Below are positions 40,473 to 48,879 of a DNA stretch of 49,785 nucleotides, one piece after another. The notes under the pieces are model-generated. The model did no database searches, was not told the origin of the DNA, and worked only from the letters and a program-made list of their open reading frames with translations. The DNA lies in assembly GCF_002104765.1 (NCBI RefSeq), contig NZ_NCXM01000038.1:1-49785 (forward strand), in the 5' to 3' direction. Within the stretch, counting starts at the first letter, position 1. Each line of letters opens with the position of its first letter. The DNA is from Mycolicibacterium vulneris. GTDB taxonomy: Bacteria > Actinomycetota > Actinomycetes > Mycobacteriales > Mycobacteriaceae. The position numbers were made by a program, and so were the translations under genes.

Positions 40473-42025
40473 TTGGCCTCCCCGGGTGGATGAGCCAGTG
40501 ACACCGTGGTACCGCGGGCCACCGGGCCCAGCAGCAGATCGGTGGCGTCGGTGGCGGGCGCACCGGTGATCACGCCCAGAATGTTTCGTTCATACTGGCT
40601 GCCAACGGGTCCCACGTTGCCCCCGAAAGACGCTTGCGGAATCCACGGCGCCTTGGGTGCCACCGGCGCGACCCACGGCTCGTGCTCTTGTGGTGTCGCC
40701 GGCGCCCCGGGCGAAGGGTTGTCGGGATTCGCGCTGCCGGGCACCGGTGGCGACGGCGTAATCCCCGGGGCCAGTGGGGGATTGGGATCAGTCAGGTTGG
40801 GAGTGGGGTTGATCAGCGGGGGGCCCACCGCGACGAGGTTTCCGTCCGGCCCGATCAGCGTGCCGGGCGGCGGTGCCAGATCCCTGGGCGGCTGATAGTT
40901 CTGCGGCAGCAGCACCTCGGGCAGATCGGGGCGTACCGGAATCAGCGGCGCGGTAAAGCAACTGGGCCCTTTGAGCTCGCCGTAGTGCGGACAGTCGGCG
41001 CGTGTATAGGTGGAACTGGGCGTGAATGTGAGCATCGCGCGCATGTTGCCCAGGTTGGTCCGGGGGTTCCACACCTGTTCCATGAACTGGTTGGCCAGGT
41101 TGTCCAGCTTCGCGACGGCGGGCACGAAGTTGTTCGACTTCTGCGCCAGGATGCCGAGCACCGGCGTGAAATCGGTGGTGATCTTGATGAGTTGGTCGAT
41201 GTGGTTGCCGAAGGATTGGCGCGTCGTGCCGACGGTGTAGTCGGCGCCCGACAGCAGCGAGGCCAACTGCCCGCGGGTCTCGGCGAAGGTCCGCATCGGC
41301 TCGACGGCCTGATGCAAGGCATCGAGAAGGTCGGGCGCCGTTTGCGCAAGCCCGGTCGTCGCGTCCAGCAGTGCCGACACCGTGGAGGGGCCGGCATCGG
41401 TGCTGACGATCGAATTGAGTTGATCGAGGAGGCGATTCAATTGCGCGCCGGCGTTCAGCAGGCTCACGCGGCGGTGGTCGGTGGCCGCACCGAGCGCGGC
41501 CAGGATTCCCACCGACCTGTCGTCGCGGCCACGTCCCGCCGCGGCGAGCAGGTCACGCAGCTTGCTGACCGCCGTCTGGAACAGGACGGTCGGCAGCCGC
41601 TTGTCCTCCAGGATGTGGGCACCGTTGCGGATTTTCACGCCGGGGCCGTTGCCCACCAGTTGCACCGACGAGACGGCGAAGACGTTACTGGGCACCACTC
41701 GTGCGGTCACGTTGGCCGGAATCGACTTGGCGTAGTCCTCTTTGAGGTCGATGTGGACATAGTTGGGCTTGCCGTGGGCGGCGGGCACGACGTCGTTGAC
41801 CATGCCGACGAGCACGCCGTGATATTTGACGTCGGACTTCTGCGGAAGGCCATCGCCCACGTTGATCAGGTCGGCCACCACCCGCACGTAATCGTTCAGT
41901 CGCCCAGTCGATTTGACCAACATCGCGGTGGTGACCAGGGCGCTGACCACCAGGACCGCAATGCCGATGCCGAACAGCTGCCGGTCCGACGGGCCGCGGC
42001 CGTCCAGCTCGAAGGAATTGGGCAT
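40469..42025 (-). CDS. MceA-type Mce-family protein with a long Pro-rich tail, 518 aa
   Basis: It begins with a short cytoplasmic stretch and a membrane segment (LFGIGIAVLVVSALVTTAML), then the MCE domain (LINVGDGLPQKSDVKYHGVL, VGMVNDVVPAAHG) and a helical region. The last 150 residues are Pro/Asn-rich (for example PNLTDPNPPLAPGITPSPPV) and likely extended in the periplasm. It begins 12 nt after yrbE-B. It is the first Mce subunit of the operon. Confidence 0.93.
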   Translation of the reverse strand: MPNSFELDGRGPSDRQLFGIGIAVLVVSALVTTAMLVKSTGRLNDYVRVVADLINVGDGLPQKSDVKYHGVLVGMVNDVVPAAHGKPNYVHIDLKEDYAKSIPANVTARVVPSNVFAVSSVQLVGNGPGVKIRNGAHILEDKRLPTVLFQTAVSKLRDLLAAAGRGRDDRSVGILAALGAATDHRRVSLLNAGAQLNRLLDQLNSIVSTDAGPSTVSALLDATTGLAQTAPDLLDALHQAVEPMRTFAETRGQLASLLSGADYTVGTTRQSFGNHIDQLIKITTDFTPVLGILAQKSNNFVPAVAKLDNLANQFMEQVWNPRTNLGNMRAMLTFTPSSTYTRADCPHYGELKGPSCFTAPLIPVRPDLPEVLLPQNYQPPRDLAPPPGTLIGPDGNLVAVGPPLINPTPNLTDPNPPLAPGITPSPPVPGSANPDNPSPGAPATPQEHEPWVAPVAPKAPWIPQASFGGNVGPVGSQYERNILGVITGAPATDATDLLLGPVARGTTVSLAHPPGEAK

Positions 42026-42037
42026 GTTCCTACCGGC

Positions 42038-42901
42038 CTACCCGCCGAACCTTGCGCCGGAGTCGACGCCCCACAGCGCCATGGTGAGCAGCATGTTCAC
42101 GATGATCACGACGGTGATGCTGGCCCGCATGCCGTGCCCCGCGGCGACGCCGACGCCCTCGGGCCCGCCGCTGGCGTAATACCCGTAGTAGCACTGGATC
42201 GTGGACGCGATCCACACGAAGATGACGGCCTTGATCAACGAATAGACGATGTCCTGACCGGCCAGCATCAGCGTGAAGTAGTGCAGATAGGAGCCGGTCG
42301 AGCCGCCGCTGCCGATGCCGACCACCACCTGCGTGCTCAAGTATCCGATCGCCAGGCAGGCGGCATACAGCGGGACGATCGCCACCACCGACGCGATCAG
42401 CCGAGTGGTCACCAGGTACGGGATCGGGCGGATGGCAATCGATTCCATCGCGTCGATCTCCTCGGCGATGCGCATGGATCCCAGCTGGGCGGTGAAGCGG
42501 CAGCCGCCCTGCATGGCGAACGCGAGCGACGCCATCAGGGGAGCCAGCTCGCGGGTGTTGACCAACGACGACACGAACCCGGTGGCCGGCCCCAGGCCCA
42601 GCAGGTCCAGGAAGTTGTAACCCTCGATGCCAACGAGGGCGCCGACGGTCATGCCGAGCACGACGGCCACACCGGCGGTTCCCCCACCCACCACGATCGA
42701 GCCGTTGCCCCACGTGATGTTCGACAGCAGCCGCAGGAACTCGGCGCTGTACTGACGTAAGGCCAGTGGCACGGCGACCATCGCCCGGACGAAGAAGACG
42801 AGCAGGTGGCCGAGCCGGACGATCGGCGCCCTGCCCCGGCGGTAGAGGCGGACGAGCGGCACCGAAATCGGTGCAAAAGGCTGATAAGCCGAGGCCGTCA
42901 C
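42038..42901 (-). CDS. YrbE-B type ABC permease (MlaE family), 287 aa
   Basis: An integral membrane subunit of the Mce lipid importer with about five membrane segments. It has the MlaE-family EQ-loop-like region MRIAEEIDAMESIAIRPIPY and the GGTAGVAVVLGMTVGALVGI segment. It starts at the GTG at 42901, 1 nt after the yrbE-A stop. It would partner yrbE-A and the ATPase MceG, which is encoded elsewhere. Confidence 0.95.
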   Translation of the reverse strand: MTASAYQPFAPISVPLVRLYRRGRAPIVRLGHLLVFFVRAMVAVPLALRQYSAEFLRLLSNITWGNGSIVVGGGTAGVAVVLGMTVGALVGIEGYNFLDLLGLGPATGFVSSLVNTRELAPLMASLAFAMQGGCRFTAQLGSMRIAEEIDAMESIAIRPIPYLVTTRLIASVVAIVPLYAACLAIGYLSTQVVVGIGSGGSTGSYLHYFTLMLAGQDIVYSLIKAVIFVWIASTIQCYYGYYASGGPEGVGVAAGHGMRASITVVIIVNMLLTMALWGVDSGARFGG

Positions 42902-42902
42902 G

Positions 42903-43745
42903 TCAGAGCCCCGTCCTGGGCGACAACATGATGTAGAGCTGGCTGATGGCGACGTTGACGATCATCAACAGCAGGATCGCCTCGACCACAGCGGCATTCA
43001 CCGAGTTCGCGACGCCGGTTGGTCCGCCCTTGGTGGACAAGCCTTTCTGGCTCGACACGATCGCCACAATGGCGCCGAACACGATCGCCTTGATCAGCGC
43101 CAAGATCATGTCGCCGGTGGTCGCGAACGATGCGAACGTCGACACGAAGCTGCCGGGCGCCCCGTTCTGGAAGTACACGTTGAACATGTAGCTCGCGAAG
43201 AACCCGGCGAAGCACACCACGCCGGTGAGGGCCACGCCGATCATCACCGCGGCGGCGAAGCGGGGGACGACCAGGCGGCGGATCACCGAGACGCCCATCA
43301 CCTCCATCGCGTCGGTCTCTTCGCGCATCGTCCGCGAACCCAGGTCGGCGGTGATGGCCGACCCGACCGCCGAGGCCATGAGGACCGCGGCCACCAGCGA
43401 GGCCCCCTGCCGGATGACCGCGAGCCCGCTGGCCGCCCCGGCCAGCGACGTGGCGCCGACCTGGCCGGCCAGCAACGCGAACTGGATGGACAGGGTGACG
43501 CTGATCGGCAGCGACACCAGGATCGTCGGCAGCACGGCGGTGCCGGCCATGAACGCGCCCTGCCGGACGAACTCCTGCCACTGGAATCGCCCGGTCACCA
43601 GGTCGTAGAAGAAATATTGAACGGTTCGCACACCCAGCACGAACTGTTCACCTACCGTCGTCAGCGAGGCGACCGGGTGACGTTTGACGTACCCGACGGA
43701 CCAGTTCCGGATGGCGGTGATGCCATCAAGCTCCGTCGTCGTCAT
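42903..43745 (-). CDS. YrbE-A type ABC permease (MlaE family), 280 aa
   Basis: The first gene of the mce operon. It has about five membrane segments and the MlaE signature SRTMREETDAMEVMGVSVIR with the conserved EE-DAM coupling loop. GYVKRHPVASLTTVGEQF precedes the first hydrophobic segments. It begins at the ATG at 43745, with a 305-bp regulatory region up to the divergent TetR gene. Confidence 0.95.
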   Translation of the reverse strand: MTTTELDGITAIRNWSVGYVKRHPVASLTTVGEQFVLGVRTVQYFFYDLVTGRFQWQEFVRQGAFMAGTAVLPTILVSLPISVTLSIQFALLAGQVGATSLAGAASGLAVIRQGASLVAAVLMASAVGSAITADLGSRTMREETDAMEVMGVSVIRRLVVPRFAAAVMIGVALTGVVCFAGFFASYMFNVYFQNGAPGSFVSTFASFATTGDMILALIKAIVFGAIVAIVSSQKGLSTKGGPTGVANSVNAAVVEAILLLMIVNVAISQLYIMLSPRTGL

Positions 43746-43778
43746 ACCGGCGTGAGCTGCGGTCCGTGTAGCAAACCT

Positions 43779-43792
43779 ATGACACAGGTCAT
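43779..43792. promoter_or_regulatory. Small inverted repeat ATGAC-N4-GTCAT upstream of yrbE-A
   Basis: Perfect 5-bp arms lie 34 nt before the yrbE-A start, in the presumed 5' leader of the mce operon. It could be a regulator half-site pair, but an arm this short can occur by chance. Confidence 0.25.
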
Positions 43793-43876
43793 CGCGTACC
43801 AGCTACCGCTTTCATCGGCCCTCTTCCCACCCCTAAATCCTGAGTGCCGAGCGGAGCGCGAGGGGGTGTCGTCGGG

Positions 43877-43898
43877 CACTATTTTTATTAAAATAGTG
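43877..43898. promoter_or_regulatory. Palindromic operator candidate for the mce/TetR intergenic region
   Basis: CACTATTTT (43877-43885) and AAAATAGTG (43890-43898) are perfect 9-bp arms around TATT, strikingly AT-rich for this genome. A consensus -35 hexamer TTGACA facing the mce operon (- strand, 43902-43897) overlaps the right arm, although no good -10 follows. The half-site AATAGTGT recurs at 43971-43978 near the TetR promoter. This is the layout expected of a TetR autoregulated divergent operator; binding is inferred. Confidence 0.6.
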
Positions 43899-43955
43899 TC
43901 AACAAGGGTTAGAACTCCGCAGTTCATAGGTGTGTGCTGCATCACATTAGCCTAC

Positions 43956-43983
43956 TTGATAGCGACTTTCAATAGTGTAGAGT
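43956..43983 (+). promoter_or_regulatory. Candidate promoter of the TetR gene (TTGATA-N16-TAGAGT)
   Basis: TTGATA at 43956-43961 and TAGAGT at 43978-43983 are 16 nt apart, close to SigA consensus. The repeated half-site AATAGTGT overlaps the -10. The start point would be near 43990, about 60 nt before the ATG. Confidence 0.4.
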
Positions 43984-44050
43984 CACTCATCTGAGATCGT
44001 CGCAGCGCGGCACCGTGGGGCTTCAATTTCGGATTGACGAAGGTGATGGC

Positions 44051-44683
44051 ATGCCCTCAGCAAACACCGGTTCACTGCGTGACCGACGCCGCGCCGAGCT
44101 GCTTTCCCAAATCCAGCAGACCGCGCATCGGCTGTTCGCCGAACGTGGCTTCGAGGCGGTGACGACCGAGGACATCGCCTCTGCCGCCGGAATCTCCATC
44201 AGTACCTATTTTCGGCATGCGCCCACCAAAGAAGGTCTACTGATCGATCCCGTCCGAGGCGCAATCGGCGAGATCGTGGGCTCCTACGGCGCGAGACCAC
44301 CCGACGAGTCGGCCGTTGAGGCGTTGATCCAGGTGTTCGTCACGCGTGCCCGCGACGCCGATGAACTCGACAACCTGGATACCTGGCGTCACGCAATCGC
44401 CACCGCGCGCCACCTGGTAAGCAAAACGGTGCTGGTCAGCGCAATCGATCACGATAAGTTTCTCCGGCAGGTCGCCCGCCGGATGAATGTCGATGCGGCG
44501 GTTGACATTCGGCCCGCGTTGTTGGTCCACACCAGTTTGGCCACGGTGCAATTCGTTCTCGATGGATGGCTGACCTCAAACATCGCCGAGAGCCCACCGT
44601 TTCATGTGCAGTTGGAGGAAGCGCTGCGCATCACGCTCGCCGGATTCGACGCACGAAGCGGCTCAGAACCCGGCCGGGGCTAA
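44051..44683 (+). CDS. TetR-family transcriptional regulator, 210 aa
   Basis: An N-terminal TetR helix-turn-helix (AHRLFAERGFEAVTTEDIAS, AAGISISTYFRHAPTKEGLL, about residues 20-65) followed by a helical ligand domain without a recognisable subfamily. The ATG at 44051 (MPSANTGS), with AAGGTG upstream, is preferred; an earlier GTG at 44015 would add 12 residues. It is transcribed away from the mce operon, so it probably controls that operon and itself through the AT-rich palindrome. It is a single-domain TetR, unlike the about 400-residue double-domain Mce3R. The ligand is unknown, plausibly a lipid or sterol-type molecule given the target. Confidence 0.9.
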   Translation: MPSANTGSLRDRRRAELLSQIQQTAHRLFAERGFEAVTTEDIASAAGISISTYFRHAPTKEGLLIDPVRGAIGEIVGSYGARPPDESAVEALIQVFVTRARDADELDNLDTWRHAIATARHLVSKTVLVSAIDHDKFLRQVARRMNVDAAVDIRPALLVHTSLATVQFVLDGWLTSNIAESPPFHVQLEEALRITLAGFDARSGSEPGRG

Positions 44684-44709
44684 ACCGCCGTGACTTTGCT
44701 CGCTGCCGC

Positions 44710-44991
44710 GTGAAACAATCGCTGGCCGTGAAGACCTTCGAGGATCTGTTCGCCGAACTGGGCGAGCGTGCCCGTACCCGGCCGGCCGGCAGCGCGACGG
44801 TCGCCGCGCTGGACGGCGGCGTCCATGGGCTGGGCAAGAAGATCTTGGAGGAAGCCGGCGAAGTGTGGCTGGCCGCCGAACACGAATCCGACGACGCGCT
44901 GGCCGGGGAGATCAGCCAGTTGCTCTACTGGACGCAGGTGTTGATGGTGGCGCGCGGGCTGTCCCTCGACGACGTGTATCGGAAGCTATGA
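44710..44991 (+). CDS. hisE: Phosphoribosyl-ATP pyrophosphatase HisE, 93 aa
   Basis: It hydrolyses phosphoribosyl-ATP to phosphoribosyl-AMP, the second step of histidine synthesis. The MazG-like all-alpha fold has its acidic metal-binding signature in KKILEEAGEVWLAAEHES followed by EISQLLYWTQVLM. The GTG at 44710 gives 93 residues, the length of the M. tuberculosis enzyme; the upstream open frame overlaps the TetR 3' end and is not used. It is followed at once by hisG. Confidence 0.96.
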   Translation: MKQSLAVKTFEDLFAELGERARTRPAGSATVAALDGGVHGLGKKILEEAGEVWLAAEHESDDALAGEISQLLYWTQVLMVARGLSLDDVYRKL

Positions 44992-44993
44992 CC

Positions 44994-45848
44994 ATGCTGC
45001 GGGTTGCGGTTCCCAACAAGGGCACGCTGAGCGAGCCGGCCAGCGAAATCCTCTCCGAGGCGGGCTACCGGCGCCGCACCGATTCCAAGGACCTGACCGT
45101 CATCGACCCGGCCAACCAGGTCGAGTTCTTCTTCTTGCGGCCCAAAGACATCGCCATCTATGTGGGTTCGGGAGAACTGGACTTCGGCATCACCGGCCGG
45201 GATCTGGTGGGCGATTCCGACGCACCGGTGCGCGAACGGCTGGCGCTGGGATTCGGCTCGTCGAGCTTTCGCTACGCCGGACCGGCCGGGCGCGACTGGG
45301 AGATCGCCGATCTGGCCGGCAAACGGATCGCCACCGCCTACCCCAATCTGGTCCGAAAGGACTTGTCCGGGCGCGGTATTGAGGCAACGGTCATCAGGCT
45401 CGACGGTGCGGTGGAGATCTCGATCCAGCTCGGCGTCGCCGACGCCATCGCCGACGTGGTGGGCTCCGGGCGCACCCTGAGCCTGCACAACCTCGTGGCC
45501 TTCGGCGAACCGCTGTGCGATTCGGAAGCGGTGCTGATCGAGAGCGACCTCAGCAGCAAGTCCGGCACCCAGACGGCGCGCGATCAACTGGTGGCGCGGA
45601 TCCAGGGCGTGGTGTTCGGCCAGCAATATCTGATGCTCGACTACGACTGCCCCCGCTCGGTGCAGGACAAGGCCACGGCGATCACGCCGGGGCTGGAGTC
45701 GCCCACCATCGCGCCCCTGGCTGACCCGGACTGGGTGGCCATCCGCGCGCTGGTGCCACGTCGGGGCGTCAACGAGATCATGGACGAGTTGGCCGCCATC
45801 GGCGCCAAGGCGATCCTGGCGTCCGACATCAGGTTTTGCCGGTTCTGA
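44994..45848 (+). CDS. hisG: ATP phosphoribosyltransferase HisG (long form), 284 aa
   Basis: It catalyses the first committed step of histidine synthesis from PRPP and ATP. It begins LRVAVPNKGTLSEPA and has IYVGSGELDFGITGRDLVGD. The PRPP-binding segment is IADVVGSGRTL. The C-terminal ACT-like regulatory domain (about 210-284) marks the long, histidine-inhibited form. The ATG at 44994 is 8 nt after GGAAG and gives 284 aa as in M. tuberculosis. An ATG at 44988, overlapping the hisE stop, is the alternative. Confidence 0.96.
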   Translation: MLRVAVPNKGTLSEPASEILSEAGYRRRTDSKDLTVIDPANQVEFFFLRPKDIAIYVGSGELDFGITGRDLVGDSDAPVRERLALGFGSSSFRYAGPAGRDWEIADLAGKRIATAYPNLVRKDLSGRGIEATVIRLDGAVEISIQLGVADAIADVVGSGRTLSLHNLVAFGEPLCDSEAVLIESDLSSKSGTQTARDQLVARIQGVVFGQQYLMLDYDCPRSVQDKATAITPGLESPTIAPLADPDWVAIRALVPRRGVNEIMDELAAIGAKAILASDIRFCRF

Positions 45849-45967
45849 TTGCGCACGCGGTGCAAAACCCGCGGCTGTGTTAGCGTCCGCCTAGGGTGAC
45901 TGCCCTGGTTGGCGTGTGGGCCGTCCCCGCATTGGCCGCCGGCGTTCGTCTCCCAGGAGGGTCTTCC

Positions 45968-46489
45968 GTGACACACGCACTTCTTCTCTTGCTGGCTTTA
46001 CTGATTGGTGTCGTGGCCGGGCTGCGCTCGCTGACGGCGCCCGCCGTCGTCGCGTGGGCCGCCTACCCCCCTGTTCTTGGCTGGGTCGATCTGCACGGCA
46101 CGTGGGCGGGTTGGATGGCCAGCATCATCACGGTGGTCATCTTCACCGTTCTCGCCGTGGGCGAACTGATCAACGACAAGCTGCCCAAGACGCCGGCCCG
46201 CACCGCGCCGCCGATCTTCGCGGCCCGGATCGTCACGGGCGGGCTCGCGGGCGCGGCCCTTGGCGCGTGGCCGCACTGGACGTTCACCGCGCTGGGCGCC
46301 GGCGTCATCGGTGCGGTGCTGGGCACCCTCGGCGGCTACCACGCGCGCAGACGGCTGGTCGCCGCGACGGGCGGCAAGGACCTGCCGATCGCCTTGCTCG
46401 AGGACGCCGTCGCGATCCTGGGCGGGTTCGCCATCCTTGCGGCGACGGGTCACGTGCTGACCGAGTACCTGCTGACGGCGGTTAAGTGA
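45968..46489 (+). CDS. DUF4126-type integral membrane protein (Rv2120c-like), 173 aa
   Basis: About four membrane segments (LLLLLALLIGVVAGLRSL, SIITVVIFTVLAVGEL, VTGGLAGAALGAW, ALGAGVIGAVLGTLGGYHAR) with the polar DKLPKTPARTAPP loop typical of DUF4126. The GTG at 45968 has AGGAGGG 6 nt upstream (45955-45961), which fixes the start. Function unknown for the family. Its stop overlaps the start of the next gene (GTGA), so it is translationally coupled to the flavoprotein. Confidence 0.85.
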   Translation: MTHALLLLLALLIGVVAGLRSLTAPAVVAWAAYPPVLGWVDLHGTWAGWMASIITVVIFTVLAVGELINDKLPKTPARTAPPIFAARIVTGGLAGAALGAWPHWTFTALGAGVIGAVLGTLGGYHARRRLVAATGGKDLPIALLEDAVAILGGFAILAATGHVLTEYLLTAVK

Positions 46490-47856
46490 CAGAGCATTTC
46501 GATGCGATCATCGTCGGGGCCGGGCAGGCCGGGCCGCCGCTGGCAGGCCGGCTGACCGCAGTCGGACAGCGCGTCGCGGTGGTGGAACGCAAGCTGATCG
46601 GCGGAACCTGCGTCAACACCGGATGCATCCCGACCAAGACGCTGGTGGCCTCCGCGCACGCCGCGCATCTGGCGCGCCGCGGCGCGGACTACGGCGTCGG
46701 GACCGGGCCGGTCAGCGTCGACATGGCGAAGGTCAAGGCCCGCAAGGACGAGATCATGCTGGGCGACCGCAAGGGCGTCGAGGATTGGCTCGAGGGCATG
46801 GACGGCTGCACCGTGTTTCGTGGTCATGCGGTCTTTCAGGATCCGCACACGCTGCGCGTCGGCGACGATGTGCTGCACGCCGACCGCATCTTCCTCAACG
46901 TCGGTGGGCGTGCGGTGGTGCCCGACATCCCGGGCCTATCCGACGTCGACTTTCTCACCAATGTCTCAGTTCTCGAACTCGACACTGTGCCAACGCATCT
47001 CGTCATCCTCGGGGGCAGCTACATCGCGCTGGAGTTCGCGCAGATGTACCGGCGGTTCGGGGCCCGGGTGACCGTCGTCGAACGGGGGCCGCGGCTGGCG
47101 TCGCGCGAAGACGAGGACGTCTCGGCAACCGTCGAAGAAATCCTGCGAGCCGAAGGCATCAACGTCATCGTCGGTGCCGACGATGTGCGAATGGCCAAGA
47201 CCGGCAATGGGTTCGAGCTGACTCCTCGTGCGGGCGCCGCCCCCATCGAAGGGAGCCACCTGCTGCTGGCGGTGGGTCGACGACCCAACACCGACGACCT
47301 CGGCCTGGAAGCGGCCGGGGTGCAGACCGACGCGCGCGGCTACATCGTTGTCGACGACCAGCTCAAGACCAGCGTCGATCACATCTGGGCTATGGGCGAC
47401 TGCAACGGCAAGGGTGCGTTCACCCACACCTCCTACAACGACTTCGAGATCGTCGCCGCCAATCTTCTGGACGACGACCCGCGCCGGGTGAGCGACCGGA
47501 TCACCACCTACGCGCTCTACATCGATCCGCCTCTGGGGCGTGCCGGCATGACCGTCGGTCAGGTCCGCGCGTCGGGCCGCAAGGCGCTGGTCGGCAAGCG
47601 GCCGATGACCCGAGTCGGCCGGGCGGTGGAAAAGGGTGAGACGCAAGGCTTCATGCAGGTCGTGGTGGACGCAGACACCCAGCAGATCCTGGGAGCCGCC
47701 GTCTTCGGGGTGGGCGGCGACGAGGCCATCCACGGCATCCTTGACGTCATGTCGGCCAAGGCGCCCTACACCACGCTGTCGCGGACCATGCACATCCATC
47801 CCACCGTCAGCGAGCTGATCCCCACAATGCTGCAGGAGCTCTCGCCGCTCGACTAG
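46486..47856 (+). CDS. FAD-dependent pyridine nucleotide-disulfide oxidoreductase (MerA/Lpd-like), 456 aa
   Basis: The N-terminal FAD fold starts DAIIVGAGQAGPPLAGRL. The redox-active pair is GGTCVNTGC (Cys42 and Cys47). The NAD(P) fold is HLVILGGSYIALEFAQMYRR, and the second FAD contact is VDHIWAMGDCNGKGAF. The dimerisation domain ends with the active-site base segment MHIHPTVSELIPTML. It lacks the N-terminal metal-binding domain and C-terminal Cys pair of true mercuric reductases, so mercury reduction is not supported; it may reduce a small disulfide or a quinone. It is coupled to the membrane protein upstream and convergent with the nuclease gene. Confidence 0.9.
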   Translation: MTEHFDAIIVGAGQAGPPLAGRLTAVGQRVAVVERKLIGGTCVNTGCIPTKTLVASAHAAHLARRGADYGVGTGPVSVDMAKVKARKDEIMLGDRKGVEDWLEGMDGCTVFRGHAVFQDPHTLRVGDDVLHADRIFLNVGGRAVVPDIPGLSDVDFLTNVSVLELDTVPTHLVILGGSYIALEFAQMYRRFGARVTVVERGPRLASREDEDVSATVEEILRAEGINVIVGADDVRMAKTGNGFELTPRAGAAPIEGSHLLLAVGRRPNTDDLGLEAAGVQTDARGYIVVDDQLKTSVDHIWAMGDCNGKGAFTHTSYNDFEIVAANLLDDDPRRVSDRITTYALYIDPPLGRAGMTVGQVRASGRKALVGKRPMTRVGRAVEKGETQGFMQVVVDADTQQILGAAVFGVGGDEAIHGILDVMSAKAPYTTLSRTMHIHPTVSELIPTMLQELSPLD

Positions 47857-47857
47857 T

Positions 47858-47908
47858 GGCGATCCCAAGCGCGGCGTGGCCGGGCGCGGCGGGTTGCCGC
47901 CATCTAGC
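47858..47908. repeat. 51-bp intergenic GC-rich repeat, copy 1
   Basis: It fills the 52-bp gap between the convergent reductase and nuclease genes, 1 nt after the TAG stop. It matches copy 2 (49728-49778) at 42 of 51 positions without gaps. It contains GGCGG-GTTG-CCGCC, a small hairpin kept in both copies. It probably acts as a terminator or is a dispersed repeat. Confidence 0.6.
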
Positions 47909-48805
47909 CTAGGCCGGGGGTTCGGTCGGGCGCGAATCAGCCTGTCCACCAAGGGATTCCGGCCACCCGGGGTAGGGCGGCGGGGTTCCCCCGAAGAGCG
48001 GGCAATGCTGCTGGTGGGGACACCAGTCGCACAGCCGCGACTGCGTGGGGCGGAAATCGCCCGTCTGCCCGGCGGATTGGATGGCCCGCCAGATCGCCAT
48101 CAGCGTCTTCTCGAACCGCAGCAGCTCGTCGCGTTCCGGCGCGTAGTCCAGCACCTGGCCGTCGGCCAGATAGATGAGCCGCAGCCGGGTGGGCTGCACG
48201 CCGCGCGAACGCAACAGTGCCACCGCATAGAACTTCATCTGGAACATGGCCTTGAACTCGGCCAGCGCTCGCGTGGCCGGCGGGGCCTTGCCGGTCTTGT
48301 AGTCGACCACCCGAAGCTCGCCGGTGGCCGCGACGTCAATCCGGTCGATGAAGCCACGCAGCAGGGTGCCGTCGGCGAGCTCGACCTCCACCCGCTGCTC
48401 GCAACATTCCGGGTTGAACCGGGTGGGGTCCTCGAGCCGGTAATACCCGGCGAGCAAAGCCTGTGCCTCGGCCAGCAGCTGCGTGCGCTGCGCCGGATCC
48501 ATGTCGGCGGTCATCTCGGGCGTCGCGGCGATGATCTGGTCCCACGCGGGCTCCACCAGCGACATGGCGGTGGCGGGGCCGCGCTGCTCGGCGGGCAGGC
48601 CGTAGAGCTGTTGCAGGGCGGCATGGACCAGCGATCCGCGCAGCTGCGCGGCGGACGGCGCCTCGGGCAACCGGTCGATGGCGCGGAACCGGTACAGCAG
48701 TGGGCATTGCTTGAAGTCCGCGGCACGCGACGGCGACAGGGCCGGGCGGTACACCTGCCCCGCCGGGCGCTCCGCCGACTGGGGCGCCTCCGGCTGGACG
48801 ATCAT
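47909..48805 (-). CDS. RecB/Cas4-like PD-(D/E)XK nuclease with Fe-S cysteines (Rv2119-like), 298 aa
   Basis: A stand-alone nuclease-fold protein. The catalytic signatures are GFIDRID and VVDYKTGKAP (D...DxK). Four Cys in the AddB/Cas4 iron-sulfur arrangement are visible: one in SRAADFKQCPLLYRFR near the N-terminus and three in RLCDWCPHQQHCPLFGG near the C-terminus. It likely cuts or processes single-stranded DNA ends, but a specific pathway is not known. No CRISPR array or helicase gene is adjacent. It is divergent from trmI across 74 bp. Confidence 0.88.
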   Translation of the reverse strand: MIVQPEAPQSAERPAGQVYRPALSPSRAADFKQCPLLYRFRAIDRLPEAPSAAQLRGSLVHAALQQLYGLPAEQRGPATAMSLVEPAWDQIIAATPEMTADMDPAQRTQLLAEAQALLAGYYRLEDPTRFNPECCEQRVEVELADGTLLRGFIDRIDVAATGELRVVDYKTGKAPPATRALAEFKAMFQMKFYAVALLRSRGVQPTRLRLIYLADGQVLDYAPERDELLRFEKTLMAIWRAIQSAGQTGDFRPTQSRLCDWCPHQQHCPLFGGTPPPYPGWPESLGGQADSRPTEPPA

Positions 48806-48879
48806 GTCGGCAGCCTAGGACTGGGCGCCGACAACCCCCAAACACGTGCGGCGGCGAGTCGGCTGGCACGCTAGACCGC

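Noticed and set aside
40634..42760. A 708-codon + strand open frame opposite mceA and yrbE-B
   Set aside because: The translation is low-complexity and rich in Arg, Gly, His and Gln. The opposite strand encodes clear MceA and YrbE proteins with ATGA-type overlaps.
46486..47856. Mercuric reductase
   Set aside because: The CVNTGC pair and fold fit the superfamily, but the metal-binding N-domain and the C-terminal vicinal Cys of MerA are missing and no mer genes are nearby.
47909..48805. Cas4 as part of a CRISPR system
   Set aside because: No repeats, spacers or other cas genes are in the window, and the gene matches the conserved mycobacterial Rv2119 position.
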